Shown piece by piece: positions 53,021 through 63,504 of a stretch of DNA of 64,000 nt. The first letter of the stretch is position 1; every line of letters starts with the position of its first letter. The notes beneath the pieces are model-generated. The model made no database searches. It worked only from the letters and a program-made list of their open reading frames with translations, and had not been told where the DNA came from. The translations under genes were made by a program, and so were the position numbers. Source of the DNA: Alphaproteobacteria bacterium (GTDB lineage: Bacteria > Pseudomonadota > Alphaproteobacteria > RF32 > CAG-239); NCBI GenBank assembly GCA_017465405.1, contig JAFTWG010000021.1, positions 1 through 64,000 on the forward strand, in the 5' to 3' direction.

Positions 53021-54826
53021 TTATTGTTCACCGATACGTAAAGCTTCAATAAATGCCGATTGCGGAATTTCGACTTTTCCGAACTGACGCATACGAAGTT
53101 TTCCTTTCTTTTGCTTATCCAAAAGCTTACGTTTACGAGTTATATCACCACCATAACATTTTGCAGTAACATCTTTACGCAGTGCAGAAATAGTTTCACG
53201 AGCAATAACTCTACCACCGATAGCCGCTTGAATCGGAATCTTAAACAAATGTCTGGGGATTAAATCCTTAAGTCTTTCACAAATCTGACGACCACGAGAT
53301 TCGGCTTGTGAACGGTGACATAAAAATGCTAAAGCATCTACAGGTTCTTCATTGATTAATATTTGCACTTTTACCAAATCAGAAATTTGGTGTCCGACAA
53401 TTTCGTAATCAAAGCTGGCATAACCGCTGGTTATGGACTTTAATCGATCATAAAAATCAAATACAATTTCGTTGAGCGGAACTTTATAAACCACCATAGC
53501 TCTTGAACCGACATAAGTAAGTTCTTCCTGTATTCCCCTGCGGTCATTACACAATTTTAAAACTGCCCCCAAATATTCATCAGGAACCATAATAGTAGCT
53601 CTTACAACCGGCTCTTCAATCGATGCAATTTGTGTCGGATCCGGCATATCAGCAGGATTATGCAGAGTAATTTGCTGCCCTGATGTCATATTTATATTAT
53701 ATGCCACAGACGGAGCTGTTGTTATTAAATCTAAATCAAACTCTCTTCCTAATCTTTCTTGGATAATTTCCATATGTAACAAACCAAGAAAACCACAACG
53801 AAAACCTAATCCCAACGCAGCGGAATTTTCATTTTGATAATCAATACTGGCATCATTTAATTTCAATTTTGCGAGAGCGTCTTTTAAGTTTTCATATTGA
53901 CTGCTATCAACAGGAAAAATTGAACAAAACACCACCGGAACCGAAGGCTTAAACCCTTGTAAAGCTTCTGTGCACGGAGTTCTGTTATCGGTAATTGTAT
54001 CACCGATACTACAATCACTCACACTCTTGATACTTGCGGTAATAAAACCTATTTCTCCCGGATACAAAGCATCAACATCTTGCATTTTAGGAGTGAAAAT
54101 ACCTACTTTATCAATTTGATAAACCGCATTATTAGACATCATTCGTATCTGTTGTTTTTTACGAATAATTCCGTCATGAACACGAACTAAAATGATAACG
54201 CCCAAATAGCTGTCATACCAACTATCAATCAACAAAGCCTTTAGCGGATTTTCGGTATTTCCGGTCGGAGCAGGAAGTTTATTAACAATAGCTTCCAACA
54301 AATCAGGTATTCCCAAACCAGTTTTTCCCGAAGCTTCAACCGCATCGGAAGCATCAAGTCCGATAACATCTTCAATTTGTTGACGAACCTTGTCGGGTTC
54401 GGCTGAAGGTAAATCTATCTTGTTCAAAACAGGAACAATTTCATGGTTATTATTGATTGAAAGATAGACATTGGCAAGAGTTTGAGCCTCTACTCCTTGA
54501 GTTGAGTCAACAACTAAAACAGAACCTTCACAAGATGCCAACGAACGGCTAACTTCATAAGAAAAGTCAACGTGTCCGGGAGTATCCATCAAATTAAGTT
54601 GATAATCTCTTCCATCTTTAGCTTTATAATTCAAGCGAACGGTTTGAGCCTTAATTGTAATTCCTCTTTCGCGTTCAATATCCATCGAATCAAGAACTTG
54701 CTCTTGCATTTCTCGAGAAGTCAAGCCACCGCAATATTCAATAATTCGGTCGGCAATAGTTGATTTTCCATGATCAATGTGGGCAATAATTGCAAAATTG
54801 CGTATTAAACTTAAATCTTGAACCAT
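53021..54826 (-). CDS. lepA: Elongation factor 4 (LepA)
   Basis: A 601-aa translational GTPase. G1 AHIDHGKST (15-23), switch [22 protein letters not shown], and the LepA-specific C-terminal domain ([34 protein letters not shown], shown here only as a landmark). It back-translocates or remodels stalled ribosomes. The ATG at 54826 has AGGAAAG upstream and is preferred to a GTG six codons earlier. Confidence 0.96.
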   Translation of the reverse strand: MVQDLSLIRNFAIIAHIDHGKSTIADRIIEYCGGLTSREMQEQVLDSMDIERERGITIKAQTVRLNYKAKDGRDYQLNLMDTPGHVDFSYEVSRSLASCEGSVLVVDSTQGVEAQTLANVYLSINNNHEIVPVLNKIDLPSAEPDKVRQQIEDVIGLDASDAVEASGKTGLGIPDLLEAIVNKLPAPTGNTENPLKALLIDSWYDSYLGVIILVRVHDGIIRKKQQIRMMSNNAVYQIDKVGIFTPKMQDVDALYPGEIGFITASIKSVSDCSIGDTITDNRTPCTEALQGFKPSVPVVFCSIFPVDSSQYENLKDALAKLKLNDASIDYQNENSAALGLGFRCGFLGLLHMEIIQERLGREFDLDLITTAPSVAYNINMTSGQQITLHNPADMPDPTQIASIEEPVVRATIMVPDEYLGAVLKLCNDRRGIQEELTYVGSRAMVVYKVPLNEIVFDFYDRLKSITSGYASFDYEIVGHQISDLVKVQILINEEPVDALAFLCHRSQAESRGRQICERLKDLIPRHLFKIPIQAAIGGRVIARETISALRKDVTAKCYGGDITRKRKLLDKQKKGKLRMRQFGKVEIPQSAFIEALRIGEQ

Positions 54827-54955
54827 ATCTTTCCTATTTTTCACAAATTACGTTTTATCCATAAATAGAATAAATTTTTAAGTAACGCAATATATTATTG
54901 ATTATAATGCTTAAATATGATAATAATAAGATATAACAATCCTAGGAGGTGCCAA

Positions 54956-55393
54956 ATGAAAAAAATGATTGATATTGATTTTGGTTCGGCTCGTTATGAC
55001 GAATTGGTTGAGCTTCGGTATAAGGTTTTGCTTGAGCCGTTAGGATTAAAATTTCTTGATAAATATCGTGAAAATGAAATGAGTTACCTGCATATTGGCT
55101 GTATCGAAAGTTTAGATGATAAACTTGTCGGCGGCATGATGATGATTCCGATTGATGATGAAGAAATAAGGATGATGCAGGTTGCAGTTGACGGAAAATA
55201 TCAACGAGAGGGTGTCGGACACTTGATGGTCGCTTATGCCGAGCAAAGGGCTAAAGAAGCAGGATATTCTCGCTTGATAATGCACGCAATGTTATCGGTA
55301 GTTCATTTCTATGAAAAGTTAGGCTTTGAAGCTGAAGGAGATATTTTTGAAGAACATGGAATAACTTTTGTAAAAATGGTAAAATCTTTTTAG
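54956..55393 (+). CDS. GNAT family N-acetyltransferase
   Basis: A 145-aa protein with a complete GNAT core: MMQVAVDGKYQREGVGHLMVAYAEQRAKEAG (acetyl-CoA loop QREGVGHLM) and the C-terminal VVHFYEKLGFEAEGDIFEEHGI typical of ElaA/YjcF-like acetyltransferases. The substrate is unknown. GGAGG lies seven bases before the ATG at 54956. Confidence 0.88.
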   Translation: MKKMIDIDFGSARYDELVELRYKVLLEPLGLKFLDKYRENEMSYLHIGCIESLDDKLVGGMMMIPIDDEEIRMMQVAVDGKYQREGVGHLMVAYAEQRAKEAGYSRLIMHAMLSVVHFYEKLGFEAEGDIFEEHGITFVKMVKSF

Positions 55394-55403
55394 GCAGACG
55401 GAT

Positions 55404-56165
55404 ATGGTGCAAAAAACTTTTGAAGAATACAAGCAAGAAATGCGAGATTATTATACTTTATCCGAAAAAGAACGTTGCGGAAAGTTAGCAGTTGGAGAAA
55501 GAACAATATCGGATATGAATATTCAAGAAATAACCGATGGTTTATATACAACTTTTCCCAAAAAACCGACTTTAGGTGACAAAATGGCAAAATGCTATGC
55601 TTATTGGTATCTCTCTGCTTTGCCAATGTCCGAAGTTTATTATCACGATTGGCGCAAACAAATCAAATCTTGTGTCAATGAGTTACCCGAAAATAATCCC
55701 GATAATGACGGCAAATTGTTCACTTTGTTGTGTTCATTGCAAAAAGCTAAAGGAAACAGCGGAGAAGCATTTAAATATGCCGAAAAAATTGTAAAAAAAC
55801 TTACTAAAAAAAATCAAACATATCCGAAGGTCCAACAAATTATCGGAGAGTTGGCAAGACCATATTTTAATGAATTACTTGAAACTGCAGGAAAGAGTGA
55901 AAATTTTGAAAATTATCAACAACAAATAAAAGCTTTTGATAAGATCATTCCGGTTATGTTAAAACTTCCTGAAGGTTCAAGATATCATGCTTCACAAGAT
56001 TTATTGAAAAAAATGTATCCGGTATATCAGCAAAGCGAATGGGGTAGAAACGAATTCGGATATAAGCAGAAATCAATCAGACACCGAGTTTATGCAAGTA
56101 TGTCAGAGACAACAAAACTTCATATGCGTAATCAAAAGGCTAAAAACGATTGGTTGTATAAATAA
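55404..56165 (+). CDS. Hypothetical helical protein, possibly TPR-like
   Basis: A 253-aa protein, all-helical in appearance, without signal peptide. LFTLLCSLQKAKGNSGEAFKYAEKIVKKL resembles a TPR hairpin, but a full repeat array is not seen. The ribosome site is weak. It follows the GNAT gene by ten bases and probably shares its transcript. No function is assigned. Confidence 0.65.
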   Translation: MVQKTFEEYKQEMRDYYTLSEKERCGKLAVGERTISDMNIQEITDGLYTTFPKKPTLGDKMAKCYAYWYLSALPMSEVYYHDWRKQIKSCVNELPENNPDNDGKLFTLLCSLQKAKGNSGEAFKYAEKIVKKLTKKNQTYPKVQQIIGELARPYFNELLETAGKSENFENYQQQIKAFDKIIPVMLKLPEGSRYHASQDLLKKMYPVYQQSEWGRNEFGYKQKSIRHRVYASMSETTKLHMRNQKAKNDWLYK

Positions 56166-56187
56166 GTCCTATTTAAAGTTAAAATAA

Positions 56188-56236
56188 AAAGAGAAAAAAT
56201 TTTAGTGTATACAAAATACATAAATTTTTTCTCTTT
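56188..56236. terminator. Long A/T-rich hairpin between convergent genes
   Basis: 15-base perfect arms beginning AAAGAGAAAAAATTT, with an 18-base spacer; bidirectional terminator-like. Confidence 0.6.
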
Positions 56237-56267
56237 GAAATTTTGGCTTTAGATGTGCCGTTATACG

Positions 56268-57029
56268 CTATTTTAAGCGAGTTTTGAGTTTGTTCCACCC
56301 AGTATTTTGTCTCTTAACTTCTGCTTCTTGTTTTTTTACTTTTTCAGTAGCTTTTTCTTCCCATTTACGAATAGGTTCTTTAGTTTTATAAACTATTTTT
56401 CTTTGATTTTCATTTTGAATAACACCGATAGGCATAACTTGATTTAACAATGCCGGAGAAACAAACTCTTGATGTTTAGTTTGAAGATTTTTAACCAAAG
56501 TATCAATCAATTCTGCCGAAGGCTTATAATTATATGCACTTACGGTACCGGCATAAAAAATTACAAACGCATGACATGGCGCAGATAAGAGAACGTCGGT
56601 ATAATCAACACCACGAATAAATCGTAGAATAATTTTAGGTTGTACTTCACATTGTTCTGCTTCTTCAAAATTAACCGCAGTCGGATTAGCAAAAAAACTT
56701 GCCGCCAGAGTATCACGAACTGTCTGATTTAATATTCCGCAAAAGCCTCTAATCGGAAAACCATCTAATGTATATCCCTTATGTTCTCCGTCTTGAGGAA
56801 AAACTTCATAACAAAAAATTTGTTCAGCTTCAAAAATATTCTTCATCGCATTTGTACCTGACAAGTTTTCAAACTGATACAACGGTTTAAGCTCAGGAGC
56901 AGCTTGCTCTTCTCTGGTCCAACTATTATTTTGCGGTTGACTGTCCAAAGACACGTCCCCGCCTAATATACCTTGAGCTGAAGCAGAAAAAGAAAACAAA
57001 AGAGCTGCGAACAAAATTTTATAGAACAT
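56268..57029 (-). CDS. Secreted protein of unknown function near the pilin operon
   Basis: A 253-aa protein with a signal peptide ending SFSASAQ. The mature part carries Cys residues at IFCYEVFPQ, GFCGIL, EQCEVQP and APCHAFV that could form two disulfides. The C-terminus is a basic coiled coil (REKKA-type: KWEEKATEKVKKQEAEVKRQ). The ATG at 57029 has GGGGAG upstream. It lies downstream of the giant prepilin gene on the same strand, so it may belong to the pilus assembly, but it is not recognised. Confidence 0.65.
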   Translation of the reverse strand: MFYKILFAALLFSFSASAQGILGGDVSLDSQPQNNSWTREEQAAPELKPLYQFENLSGTNAMKNIFEAEQIFCYEVFPQDGEHKGYTLDGFPIRGFCGILNQTVRDTLAASFFANPTAVNFEEAEQCEVQPKIILRFIRGVDYTDVLLSAPCHAFVIFYAGTVSAYNYKPSAELIDTLVKNLQTKHQEFVSPALLNQVMPIGVIQNENQRKIVYKTKEPIRKWEEKATEKVKKQEAEVKRQNTGWNKLKTRLK

Positions 57030-57097
57030 CAAAATTCTCCCCAAATAATTATTTGGTTATTATTATAATTGATAGAAGATTTTTTACAAGTAAAAAC

Positions 57098-57126
57098 ATA
57101 AGTCCTCGATTTTCTCGAGGACTTAT
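57098..57126 (-). terminator. Hairpin after the giant prepilin gene
   Basis: ATAAGTCCTCGA/TCGAGGACTTAT with a 5-base loop and a short T run on the reverse strand. Confidence 0.6.
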
Positions 57127-57137
57127 TGTCATGTATA

Positions 57138-60100
57138 CTACCACGGATCATCATATTTAAGTTTCGGATCATTCAGACGATTAAGATAAGTTGTACCGTT
57201 ACCTCTATCGCCTTTCTGGAATGAATTAATACTACCGTCGTTAAAAGCCCCTAACTGATCATAATCTTTATCAACTTCTGCATCGGTATAGTTAGTATCT
57301 GCACGATCAAAATAACAATATACTGTTGCATACCCTTCAATTTGTCGATAATAAACAGGGAACAAATTCCAATATACATTTTGAGTTCCAGCTTCTCCGC
57401 CTGTATATTCCTTATAATATTCTTCAGGATATATAAATCCCATGATAGCCCCCCAACCCCAAAAATTAATATTATCTTTGTCAGCTGTTTCTTCAAACTT
57501 ACATCTATCGGTGCCTGTTGAATAACAAGGAAGAACCATAGACCTCAACCATGTATTTTTTTGAAAAGTTAGAGGAGTTATATCAGTAAAAGTTTTAGTT
57601 CCATCAACAATCCCTTTTACAACTTTCAAATACTCATTCGGATTTGTTATCTGACGAACATCAACATCCCGATTTCCTTCATTCGCCGGTGTCGGATCAT
57701 ATGGCACACCAGCTTGAGCCATTGACCATCCTGAAGGTGTTAATGTTGCAACTTTTGCATACAACGGAGGACATTTGGGAGTTGGAATAAATCCCGCATA
57801 TTCAGAAACTTCTTGTTCCATAGATACATCAGGTTTACCCGGATAAGCTAAATCATATGTTTCAGGTTCCGGTGCCGTACCACCAATCTTCCAAGAAGTC
57901 CCCGGATCGTATGAATTATCAACCAAATATATACCTTTATTAATAAAATCCGGTAAAATATCACTTAAGCGAGCTCCGCCACGAGTAGTGAGCTTAATAT
58001 CATGCATTACCGAAGTATATGCAGGATTAACTTCATATCCTTCATAAGGAATTGGATCTGTTCCTCTATGATTTGCTGAAGGCTCATCAATTTTATTTGT
58101 AAGCTTTAATAAATTCTTAGTGTTCTGTGTCTGGTAATGAGAAATAAATCTATCTGCGGCAATATAACCGACAGCATCATTTGCATTGTTGTATTGAGTG
58201 TTTATCATAGAGTTAGTAAGCTTTCGGTTGTTATCTTCATCAACATTACTCTCTAATGCCATAGAACCACGGCGTATATACACCGAACCATTTTTAGAAA
58301 GACGATCAGAGTCCTTTACTAAATTAGTATTAACTCCTGTACTACTAATGGTAAATACCTTCACCTTATTTGATCGATATGAATTAGTCGCACCATCTAA
58401 TGATTCCGGATCATCTGCCGCATAAGTCTTACTATAATCCCTGATTTGAAAAATACCTCTACTTGCATATAATGTAGCGGCAGAACCATACGCATTATGT
58501 CCATATTGGGTAGTATATGGACTGGTTATATTTCCAGTATCAGAATGTGTTCTCATATCAAAGCCTTGATCATAAATAGCCAAACCTCCAGTGAAACGAG
58601 AAGAAACTCCTCCCGTGGGGGATACTGCCGGAACTATATCTACAACAGGCACGCCAGATGTAGTAGCTAAGATAAAACTTGAATCAGCCATATATACACG
58701 TCCCCAAATTGAAGGAGAGTAGCCTCCCCTATAATAACTAAAATTACCATTTATAAATGATTGTTGACTTGTATTATCCCACATCCATCTCGACATCATA
58801 TTAAATTGTTGGGTATACGTATCTATGGTTCTGTAGTTACCGCTTTTATAAGCCCTAAACATTTCTCCTTGGATAGATACAGGAGCTTCCGTTAAGTCGC
58901 CATTTTCGTTTCTTGCAGATAAATTTACACCACCTACACCCGCTATTCTGACAATCGATTTTTCAGGAGTATCACTGGCAACATAGTCATCTCGGGTAAC
59001 ATCATAATATATTAATCCCGTATTACCTGCCGATATATCAATACCTGCGGCAGCTCCATCTAATGTATTGGTATCAGTAGTAACAATAGTGACACCTTCG
59101 GGAATTAAACGCCCTTCATCATCCTCATATTCGTCTTCAGAAACTGTAAGCATCGGAATAGTATCTTTTCCTGCAATAAAACTTCCTCTTCTTGTAACCG
59201 TGTAAAAATCCGTATCATTCTTTGCGGCATCAAACTCATTAGGATCGACACCGGCACGCAAAGTTGCAGCATCTACATTAAATGACTTCAGTTTTCCTGT
59301 TAACATTGTATCTTTAACAAAAGCAGAACCATTTATAGATACTTCATACTTTCCTGTTTTTTCAGTGGCATCTTCAGTAGGAACAGCACCATTCCATGTA
59401 TAAGTACTACGACCTCCTTCATGAGCAGTAGCATTACCTGCAGCATCTTTCTTGATAACCGTGTACCAATCTGCCCCATCTTTAGTCATATTTAAGTTTC
59501 CATCTCCGGCACGGAAATTAGTCTTGTCTGCATACAGCGATTCTACACCTGCTTGTGCAGGGGTTCCCCCATTGGCAGGAACTGCGGAAGTTCCAAAACT
59601 CATGCTTCCGGCTGATTTTACGGTTAATTTAGCTTTTCCGGCTCCCGGATCGCCATACACCAATTCTGTTGCATCAATTTTTAATGTCGGTTCGCTCGCA
59701 CGCGACGTAGTTGTTGTAGTTTCACCTGTGTTTGGATCTGTGGTTGATGTACTATTGGTGCCATAATACTTAATACCATCTTCTTTTACTGTAAACAGTG
59801 AGTTCATAGCCTGTAAAGCACCTTCTACATAGGCACCACCGCCTTTAGCAATGTACAAAGCCTTATCTAAAGTATTACTAAAACCGGCAGGATCAAGGGT
59901 ATCAGCAGGAATATCTTCTTTACGGTCAGACGCAACATCGTCTCCTTTGACCATTCTATCAACATTAGGATGCATAATGATTTGGTTTACAAGGCGAATG
60001 TTTCTTGTATCTCCATCAGTATATCCCATAAACAAATCGGTTTCCATCGTATTTAACTCATCAGCTGCATCAGGTTCGTTTTTACGGTGCAAAACATCTT

Positions 60101-60794
60101 CATTGGCTAACCCTTGTGATGAAATTGGCTGAACCGAAGAAACTACAAATGAGTTATCGGCTAAGGTTAAACCGGAAAATTCACTAGTCGGCACACTCCA
60201 AATACCTTGAGCACCCATAGCAACCTGCTCTGTTCCTTCCGTAATCACATAACCACCATTACTACCTATCATACTGGCTATACGTGATGCACGAACTTGC
60301 CCTATTTCATCAGGAATTTTTGGTGTTGCAGTAACAAACCCGGTCAATGTTTGGCTCAAAACTTTTCCGTCTTTTACATCACTTTCTAATTTAATTACGA
60401 CATTATAATCATCATCGAACAGTTTAGTTTCACGAGGAGTTCCATCTGCATTCAAAAAACCATATGGCAAATAATCACCAAAATGAGTAATACTTACCGG
60501 TCCTACCTGCCCGTCATTAGCATTTTTGAAATCTGCATAATCAACTTCATTACCGGCACTATTAGCAATTTTTTCGCCTTTGGTAATGCGAGCAAAATTA
60601 TCTTTCAAATAGCTGTCTATTGCTGTCGACAAAGCTCTCATTTGCGCCGAAGCATTAACATCTTGCAATTCAACCGTTCGCTCTGATGCCTTTTTATAAA
60701 GCACAGGAGTCACCATGGCTATTAAGCCTAACATCGCCATTGCCTCAACCAGCAATGTACCTGTTTCGTTAACCTTTTTAAGTATCTTTTTCAT
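57138..60794 (-). CDS. Giant type IV prepilin-like protein (1218 aa)
   Basis: The N-terminus is a prepilin leader: basic MKKILKKVNETG, then TLLVEAMAMLGLIAMVTPVLYK, with Glu at position 5 after the Gly cleavage site, as in type IV pilins and pseudopilins. The remaining 1150 residues are far larger than a pilin. They include beta-rich modules with repeated FRAGD/LRAGV and WYTV/FYTV elements (about 420-560), Thr/Ser-rich linkers, and a C-terminal domain with CPPLYAKV and LPCYSTGTDRC. It may be a pilus-tip or surface adhesin. GGAG precedes the ATG. Confidence 0.85.
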   Translation of the reverse strand: MKKILKKVNETGTLLVEAMAMLGLIAMVTPVLYKKASERTVELQDVNASAQMRALSTAIDSYLKDNFARITKGEKIANSAGNEVDYADFKNANDGQVGPVSITHFGDYLPYGFLNADGTPRETKLFDDDYNVVIKLESDVKDGKVLSQTLTGFVTATPKIPDEIGQVRASRIASMIGSNGGYVITEGTEQVAMGAQGIWSVPTSEFSGLTLADNSFVVSSVQPISSQGLANEDVLHRKNEPDAADELNTMETDLFMGYTDGDTRNIRLVNQIIMHPNVDRMVKGDDVASDRKEDIPADTLDPAGFSNTLDKALYIAKGGGAYVEGALQAMNSLFTVKEDGIKYYGTNSTSTTDPNTGETTTTTSRASEPTLKIDATELVYGDPGAGKAKLTVKSAGSMSFGTSAVPANGGTPAQAGVESLYADKTNFRAGDGNLNMTKDGADWYTVIKKDAAGNATAHEGGRSTYTWNGAVPTEDATEKTGKYEVSINGSAFVKDTMLTGKLKSFNVDAATLRAGVDPNEFDAAKNDTDFYTVTRRGSFIAGKDTIPMLTVSEDEYEDDEGRLIPEGVTIVTTDTNTLDGAAAGIDISAGNTGLIYYDVTRDDYVASDTPEKSIVRIAGVGGVNLSARNENGDLTEAPVSIQGEMFRAYKSGNYRTIDTYTQQFNMMSRWMWDNTSQQSFINGNFSYYRGGYSPSIWGRVYMADSSFILATTSGVPVVDIVPAVSPTGGVSSRFTGGLAIYDQGFDMRTHSDTGNITSPYTTQYGHNAYGSAATLYASRGIFQIRDYSKTYAADDPESLDGATNSYRSNKVKVFTISSTGVNTNLVKDSDRLSKNGSVYIRRGSMALESNVDEDNNRKLTNSMINTQYNNANDAVGYIAADRFISHYQTQNTKNLLKLTNKIDEPSANHRGTDPIPYEGYEVNPAYTSVMHDIKLTTRGGARLSDILPDFINKGIYLVDNSYDPGTSWKIGGTAPEPETYDLAYPGKPDVSMEQEVSEYAGFIPTPKCPPLYAKVATLTPSGWSMAQAGVPYDPTPANEGNRDVDVRQITNPNEYLKVVKGIVDGTKTFTDITPLTFQKNTWLRSMVLPCYSTGTDRCKFEETADKDNINFWGWGAIMGFIYPEEYYKEYTGGEAGTQNVYWNLFPVYYRQIEGYATVYCYFDRADTNYTDAEVDKDYDQLGAFNDGSINSFQKGDRGNGTTYLNRLNDPKLKYDDPW

Positions 60795-60809
60795 TTTTTG
60801 TCTCCTGCC

Positions 60810-61661
60810 TTAAAGTGTCGACATATAAATTAAACAATATTCGCATTGCTTATAATAAGCATCGCTACCTTCTTCCTCATCAGGGGAAATAGCTGTTGCA
60901 TCTCTACCGCTTCCGCAAACATGATTAAACGATTTATCAGCAGATATGCCAGGCAAATTATTATTACTCATATACTGAGGTATTGAATAATAATTTCGAC
61001 TACCCTGACCTACAATACCATATGGTGTATTTAGTGTATCATATTCAACTTCCACTTCATTCCCATCTTTATCATGAATGATACCGCCACCTGTAGTCGG
61101 TTTATCTTTTTCCTTATTAACCACATAACCAAAACCATTGACATAACCTAACGTATCTTTCATCGCATTCAAAAGCTCTGCACTGGGTTTTCCGGTTTTG
61201 ATATCACGCCATTTATAAGGAACACATCCGTATGTTACCAAATATACAATTCGATTCTTTGCAGCACAACAATTATTCGTCGCTGCCGGTATAGGATTAG
61301 CAGGATCTCCCCCTGCTTGACAATCCGTAGGTAGAGAAGAATGTCCCACACTGTTTTTATCCAAACAATAAATTGTGGTAGTAAAAGTTGCAGTTCCCGA
61401 ATCAGCATTAAAACCGTAAGGTGCATAACCTTTCAGATCATCCATAGTAACTTCACCGGCTTCATATCCGATTCCGCCATCAGCTCCACTCTGACGATTC
61501 TTATGCACATATTTCATTGCGGCACGATGTTGGGTATATATTTTGGTAACAACATTTTGAGCTTGTGGCTCGACAAACAAATGCTTCATATCCGGTCGCA
61601 AAGACGTGGACATAAAAGCTATCGCCGTAATAAAAGTTGCAATAATCACCCAAAGATACAT
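60810..61661 (-). CDS. Pilin-like or minor pseudopilin-like secreted protein
   Basis: A 283-aa protein with one N-terminal membrane helix (MYLWVIIATFITAIAFM) that continues into an amphipathic helix (VVTKIYTQHRAAMKYVHKNR), the shape of a type IVb pilin, but without a classical basic leader. The C-terminal part has Cys residues (IYCLDKN, TDCQAGG, NNCCAAKN, YGCVPYK, CGSG, CEYC). It ends 15 bases before the giant prepilin gene, so they form an operon. The family is inferred from shape and context. Confidence 0.7.
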   Translation of the reverse strand: MYLWVIIATFITAIAFMSTSLRPDMKHLFVEPQAQNVVTKIYTQHRAAMKYVHKNRQSGADGGIGYEAGEVTMDDLKGYAPYGFNADSGTATFTTTIYCLDKNSVGHSSLPTDCQAGGDPANPIPAATNNCCAAKNRIVYLVTYGCVPYKWRDIKTGKPSAELLNAMKDTLGYVNGFGYVVNKEKDKPTTGGGIIHDKDGNEVEVEYDTLNTPYGIVGQGSRNYYSIPQYMSNNNLPGISADKSFNHVCGSGRDATAISPDEEEGSDAYYKQCEYCLIYMSTL

Positions 61662-61864
61662 GTCTTACCCCAAAATAAACACTAATCACTATTGTGAGTT
61701 TATCATAAATATTTTTCAAATTAAAGCATTGAATCGTTAATATATACTAAAATTCATATATCTGTAACAAAATTTTTACATCTTTTTCACCACACCAAAA
61801 TAAATATTGTTATGTTGTCAAATATTGGTTAAACTGACGGCATAAAACTATTACGGACATGAAA

Positions 61865-62665
61865 ATGAATACAAAAAATGATATATCTGTCAACAATCTG
61901 CTGACAGCTGAGGAAATAACCGCTCTGCTAGACGGACAAAGAAAAGCGGAAACAAAAAATATTTTATCTTTTTTTACATCTCCGGAATATAAGCAACGAT
62001 CTGATATCTACACACATAAAATCAACAAAAAACTATTGGAAAAATACCGTGTTGACGCCAATATTGTTCCGACAATTCCTAAAATTGAAGACAATGATTT
62101 TTTTATTGTTTTTTCTATAGAAAACAATGAACAGTCCGGCAAAATTTTGCTGTCTGAAATATTTTGTTCCAATATGATTAATCGTGTTTTAGGCGGTAGA
62201 AATAATGAGAACAACATCAGTAAAACTCCATCTGCAATCAAAATAATTGAGAATGTTGTTAAAGTTTTTTGCGAAGCATTATTTTCTTCAAACATCAAAA
62301 TAACCATATCAGAACAACAATCTGACATTTCGAACATATATACTGAAAATTGTTTTTCTTTTACTTTACCGGAAGGCGGCACATTTTGTCTGATATATCC
62401 CGAAATAAAAACAGAAAATGACTCACATTACCAAAACGACCAATTTTTAAGCGAAAATATCCCATTAAAGATAAATGCTGTTGTCAAACAATCTGAAATA
62501 ACATTGCAAAATCTGTCAACATGGCAAGTAGGAGACTTTTTACCTATAGGTATTGAAAAAAATGCAGAAATATCTATACTATGTGAAAATAAACCATTAT
62601 TTAAAGCCGTTATGGGGCAAAAAAACAATCATATTGCTGTTAAAATAACCAAGAAAGAGAAATAA
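61865..62665 (+). CDS. fliM: FliM-like flagellar motor switch protein (divergent)
   Basis: A 266-aa protein (268 if the ATG at 61859 is used). LTAEEITALLDG near the N-terminus matches the CheY-binding start of FliM. The C-terminal 60 residues (INAVVKQSEITLQNLSTWQVGDFLPIGI...) match the SpoA/FliN-like domain. The middle, CheC-like part is weakly conserved and the whole is shorter than usual FliM. The following DUF6468 and MotE-like genes are its normal alphaproteobacterial neighbours, which supports the call. Confidence 0.8.
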   Translation: MNTKNDISVNNLLTAEEITALLDGQRKAETKNILSFFTSPEYKQRSDIYTHKINKKLLEKYRVDANIVPTIPKIEDNDFFIVFSIENNEQSGKILLSEIFCSNMINRVLGGRNNENNISKTPSAIKIIENVVKVFCEALFSSNIKITISEQQSDISNIYTENCFSFTLPEGGTFCLIYPEIKTENDSHYQNDQFLSENIPLKINAVVKQSEITLQNLSTWQVGDFLPIGIEKNAEISILCENKPLFKAVMGQKNNHIAVKITKKEK

Positions 62666-62666
62666 A

Positions 62667-63104
62667 ATGAACAATATCGAATTAGCAATCAATATAACTG
62701 TCATCATTCTTTTAATTGCGACCATAATTTGTATTTGGCGTTTTAGTCGTAACTTGTCTGTTTTACGCAACAAGCATGACAGTCTGCAAAATTTAGTATT
62801 AGCTCTCAACACGGCTGCCGACAAAGCAAACAACGCCATAAACGGATTAAAAACTGCCGCAAACGAAGCTTCTCTAAACGTGGATAAAGCGATTGAAAAG
62901 ACTCAAATTGCCGAAGAAAAATTACTGAAAACAACTCGCAATATTTCAAAAGATGTTGATTTCTCTTACGCACCATCTACTCCACAAAATCGCTTGGCTA
63001 AAAATATTCAACAACAATTTGAACCCAATATCGGAGAAGATGAAGACGAAGAAAAGTCAGAGTCGGAAATAGAATTATTAAAAGTTTTACGTTCCATAAG
63101 GTAG
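62667..63104 (+). CDS. DUF6468-like flagellar-cluster membrane protein
   Basis: A 145-aa protein with one N-terminal membrane segment (AINITVIILLIATIICIWRF) and a long helix (LQNLVLALNTAADKANNAINGLKTAA) before an acidic end. Proteins of the DUF6468 type occupy this place between fliM and motE in alphaproteobacteria. The role is unknown. It begins one base after the fliM stop. Confidence 0.75.
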   Translation: MNNIELAINITVIILLIATIICIWRFSRNLSVLRNKHDSLQNLVLALNTAADKANNAINGLKTAANEASLNVDKAIEKTQIAEEKLLKTTRNISKDVDFSYAPSTPQNRLAKNIQQQFEPNIGEDEDEEKSESEIELLKVLRSIR

Positions 63105-63114
63105 GAGAGAAATT

Positions 63115-63504
63115 TTGTCATCAAAACACTTAAAAATATTATTTGTTTTATTAATTTTCACCGCCTCACTGCTTGTGGGTATAAAAACTTTTGTCATAAT
63201 CGCAGATTTATACCACAAAAATCCGAATGTTGCGGCGGATTCTTGCCTTATGCAAAATTATGATGAACTAAATCAAATCAGTAACGAACTGGAAGCTCGA
63301 CGACTTGAATTAGAAACAAAAACCGATGTATTAAATGCTTTAAGTGCGGAAATTGACGATAAATTAGAAATGTTACAACAGGCAGAAAATAATCTTTTGC
63401 ATTTAATACAAACACACAACAACAGTTTACAAAATGATGTTTCTGTAACTACGGATGCCGAAACAGAAACGGTTATAATTGAAATCGGCAATACCGATGA
63501 ATAA
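63115..63504 (+). CDS. MotE-like flagellar protein
   Basis: A 129-aa protein with an N-terminal membrane helix ([21 protein letters not shown]) and a coiled coil ([37 protein letters not shown]). This matches the first part of MotE, the periplasmic chaperone of the motor protein MotC. The MgtE-N-like C-terminal part of MotE is absent, so it is short. It starts at an ATG or alternative TTG near 63115 and overlaps uvrB by eight bases. Confidence 0.65.
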   Translation: MSSKHLKILFVLLIFTASLLVGIKTFVIIADLYHKNPNVAADSCLMQNYDELNQISNELEARRLELETKTDVLNALSAEIDDKLEMLQQAENNLLHLIQTHNNSLQNDVSVTTDAETETVIIEIGNTDE

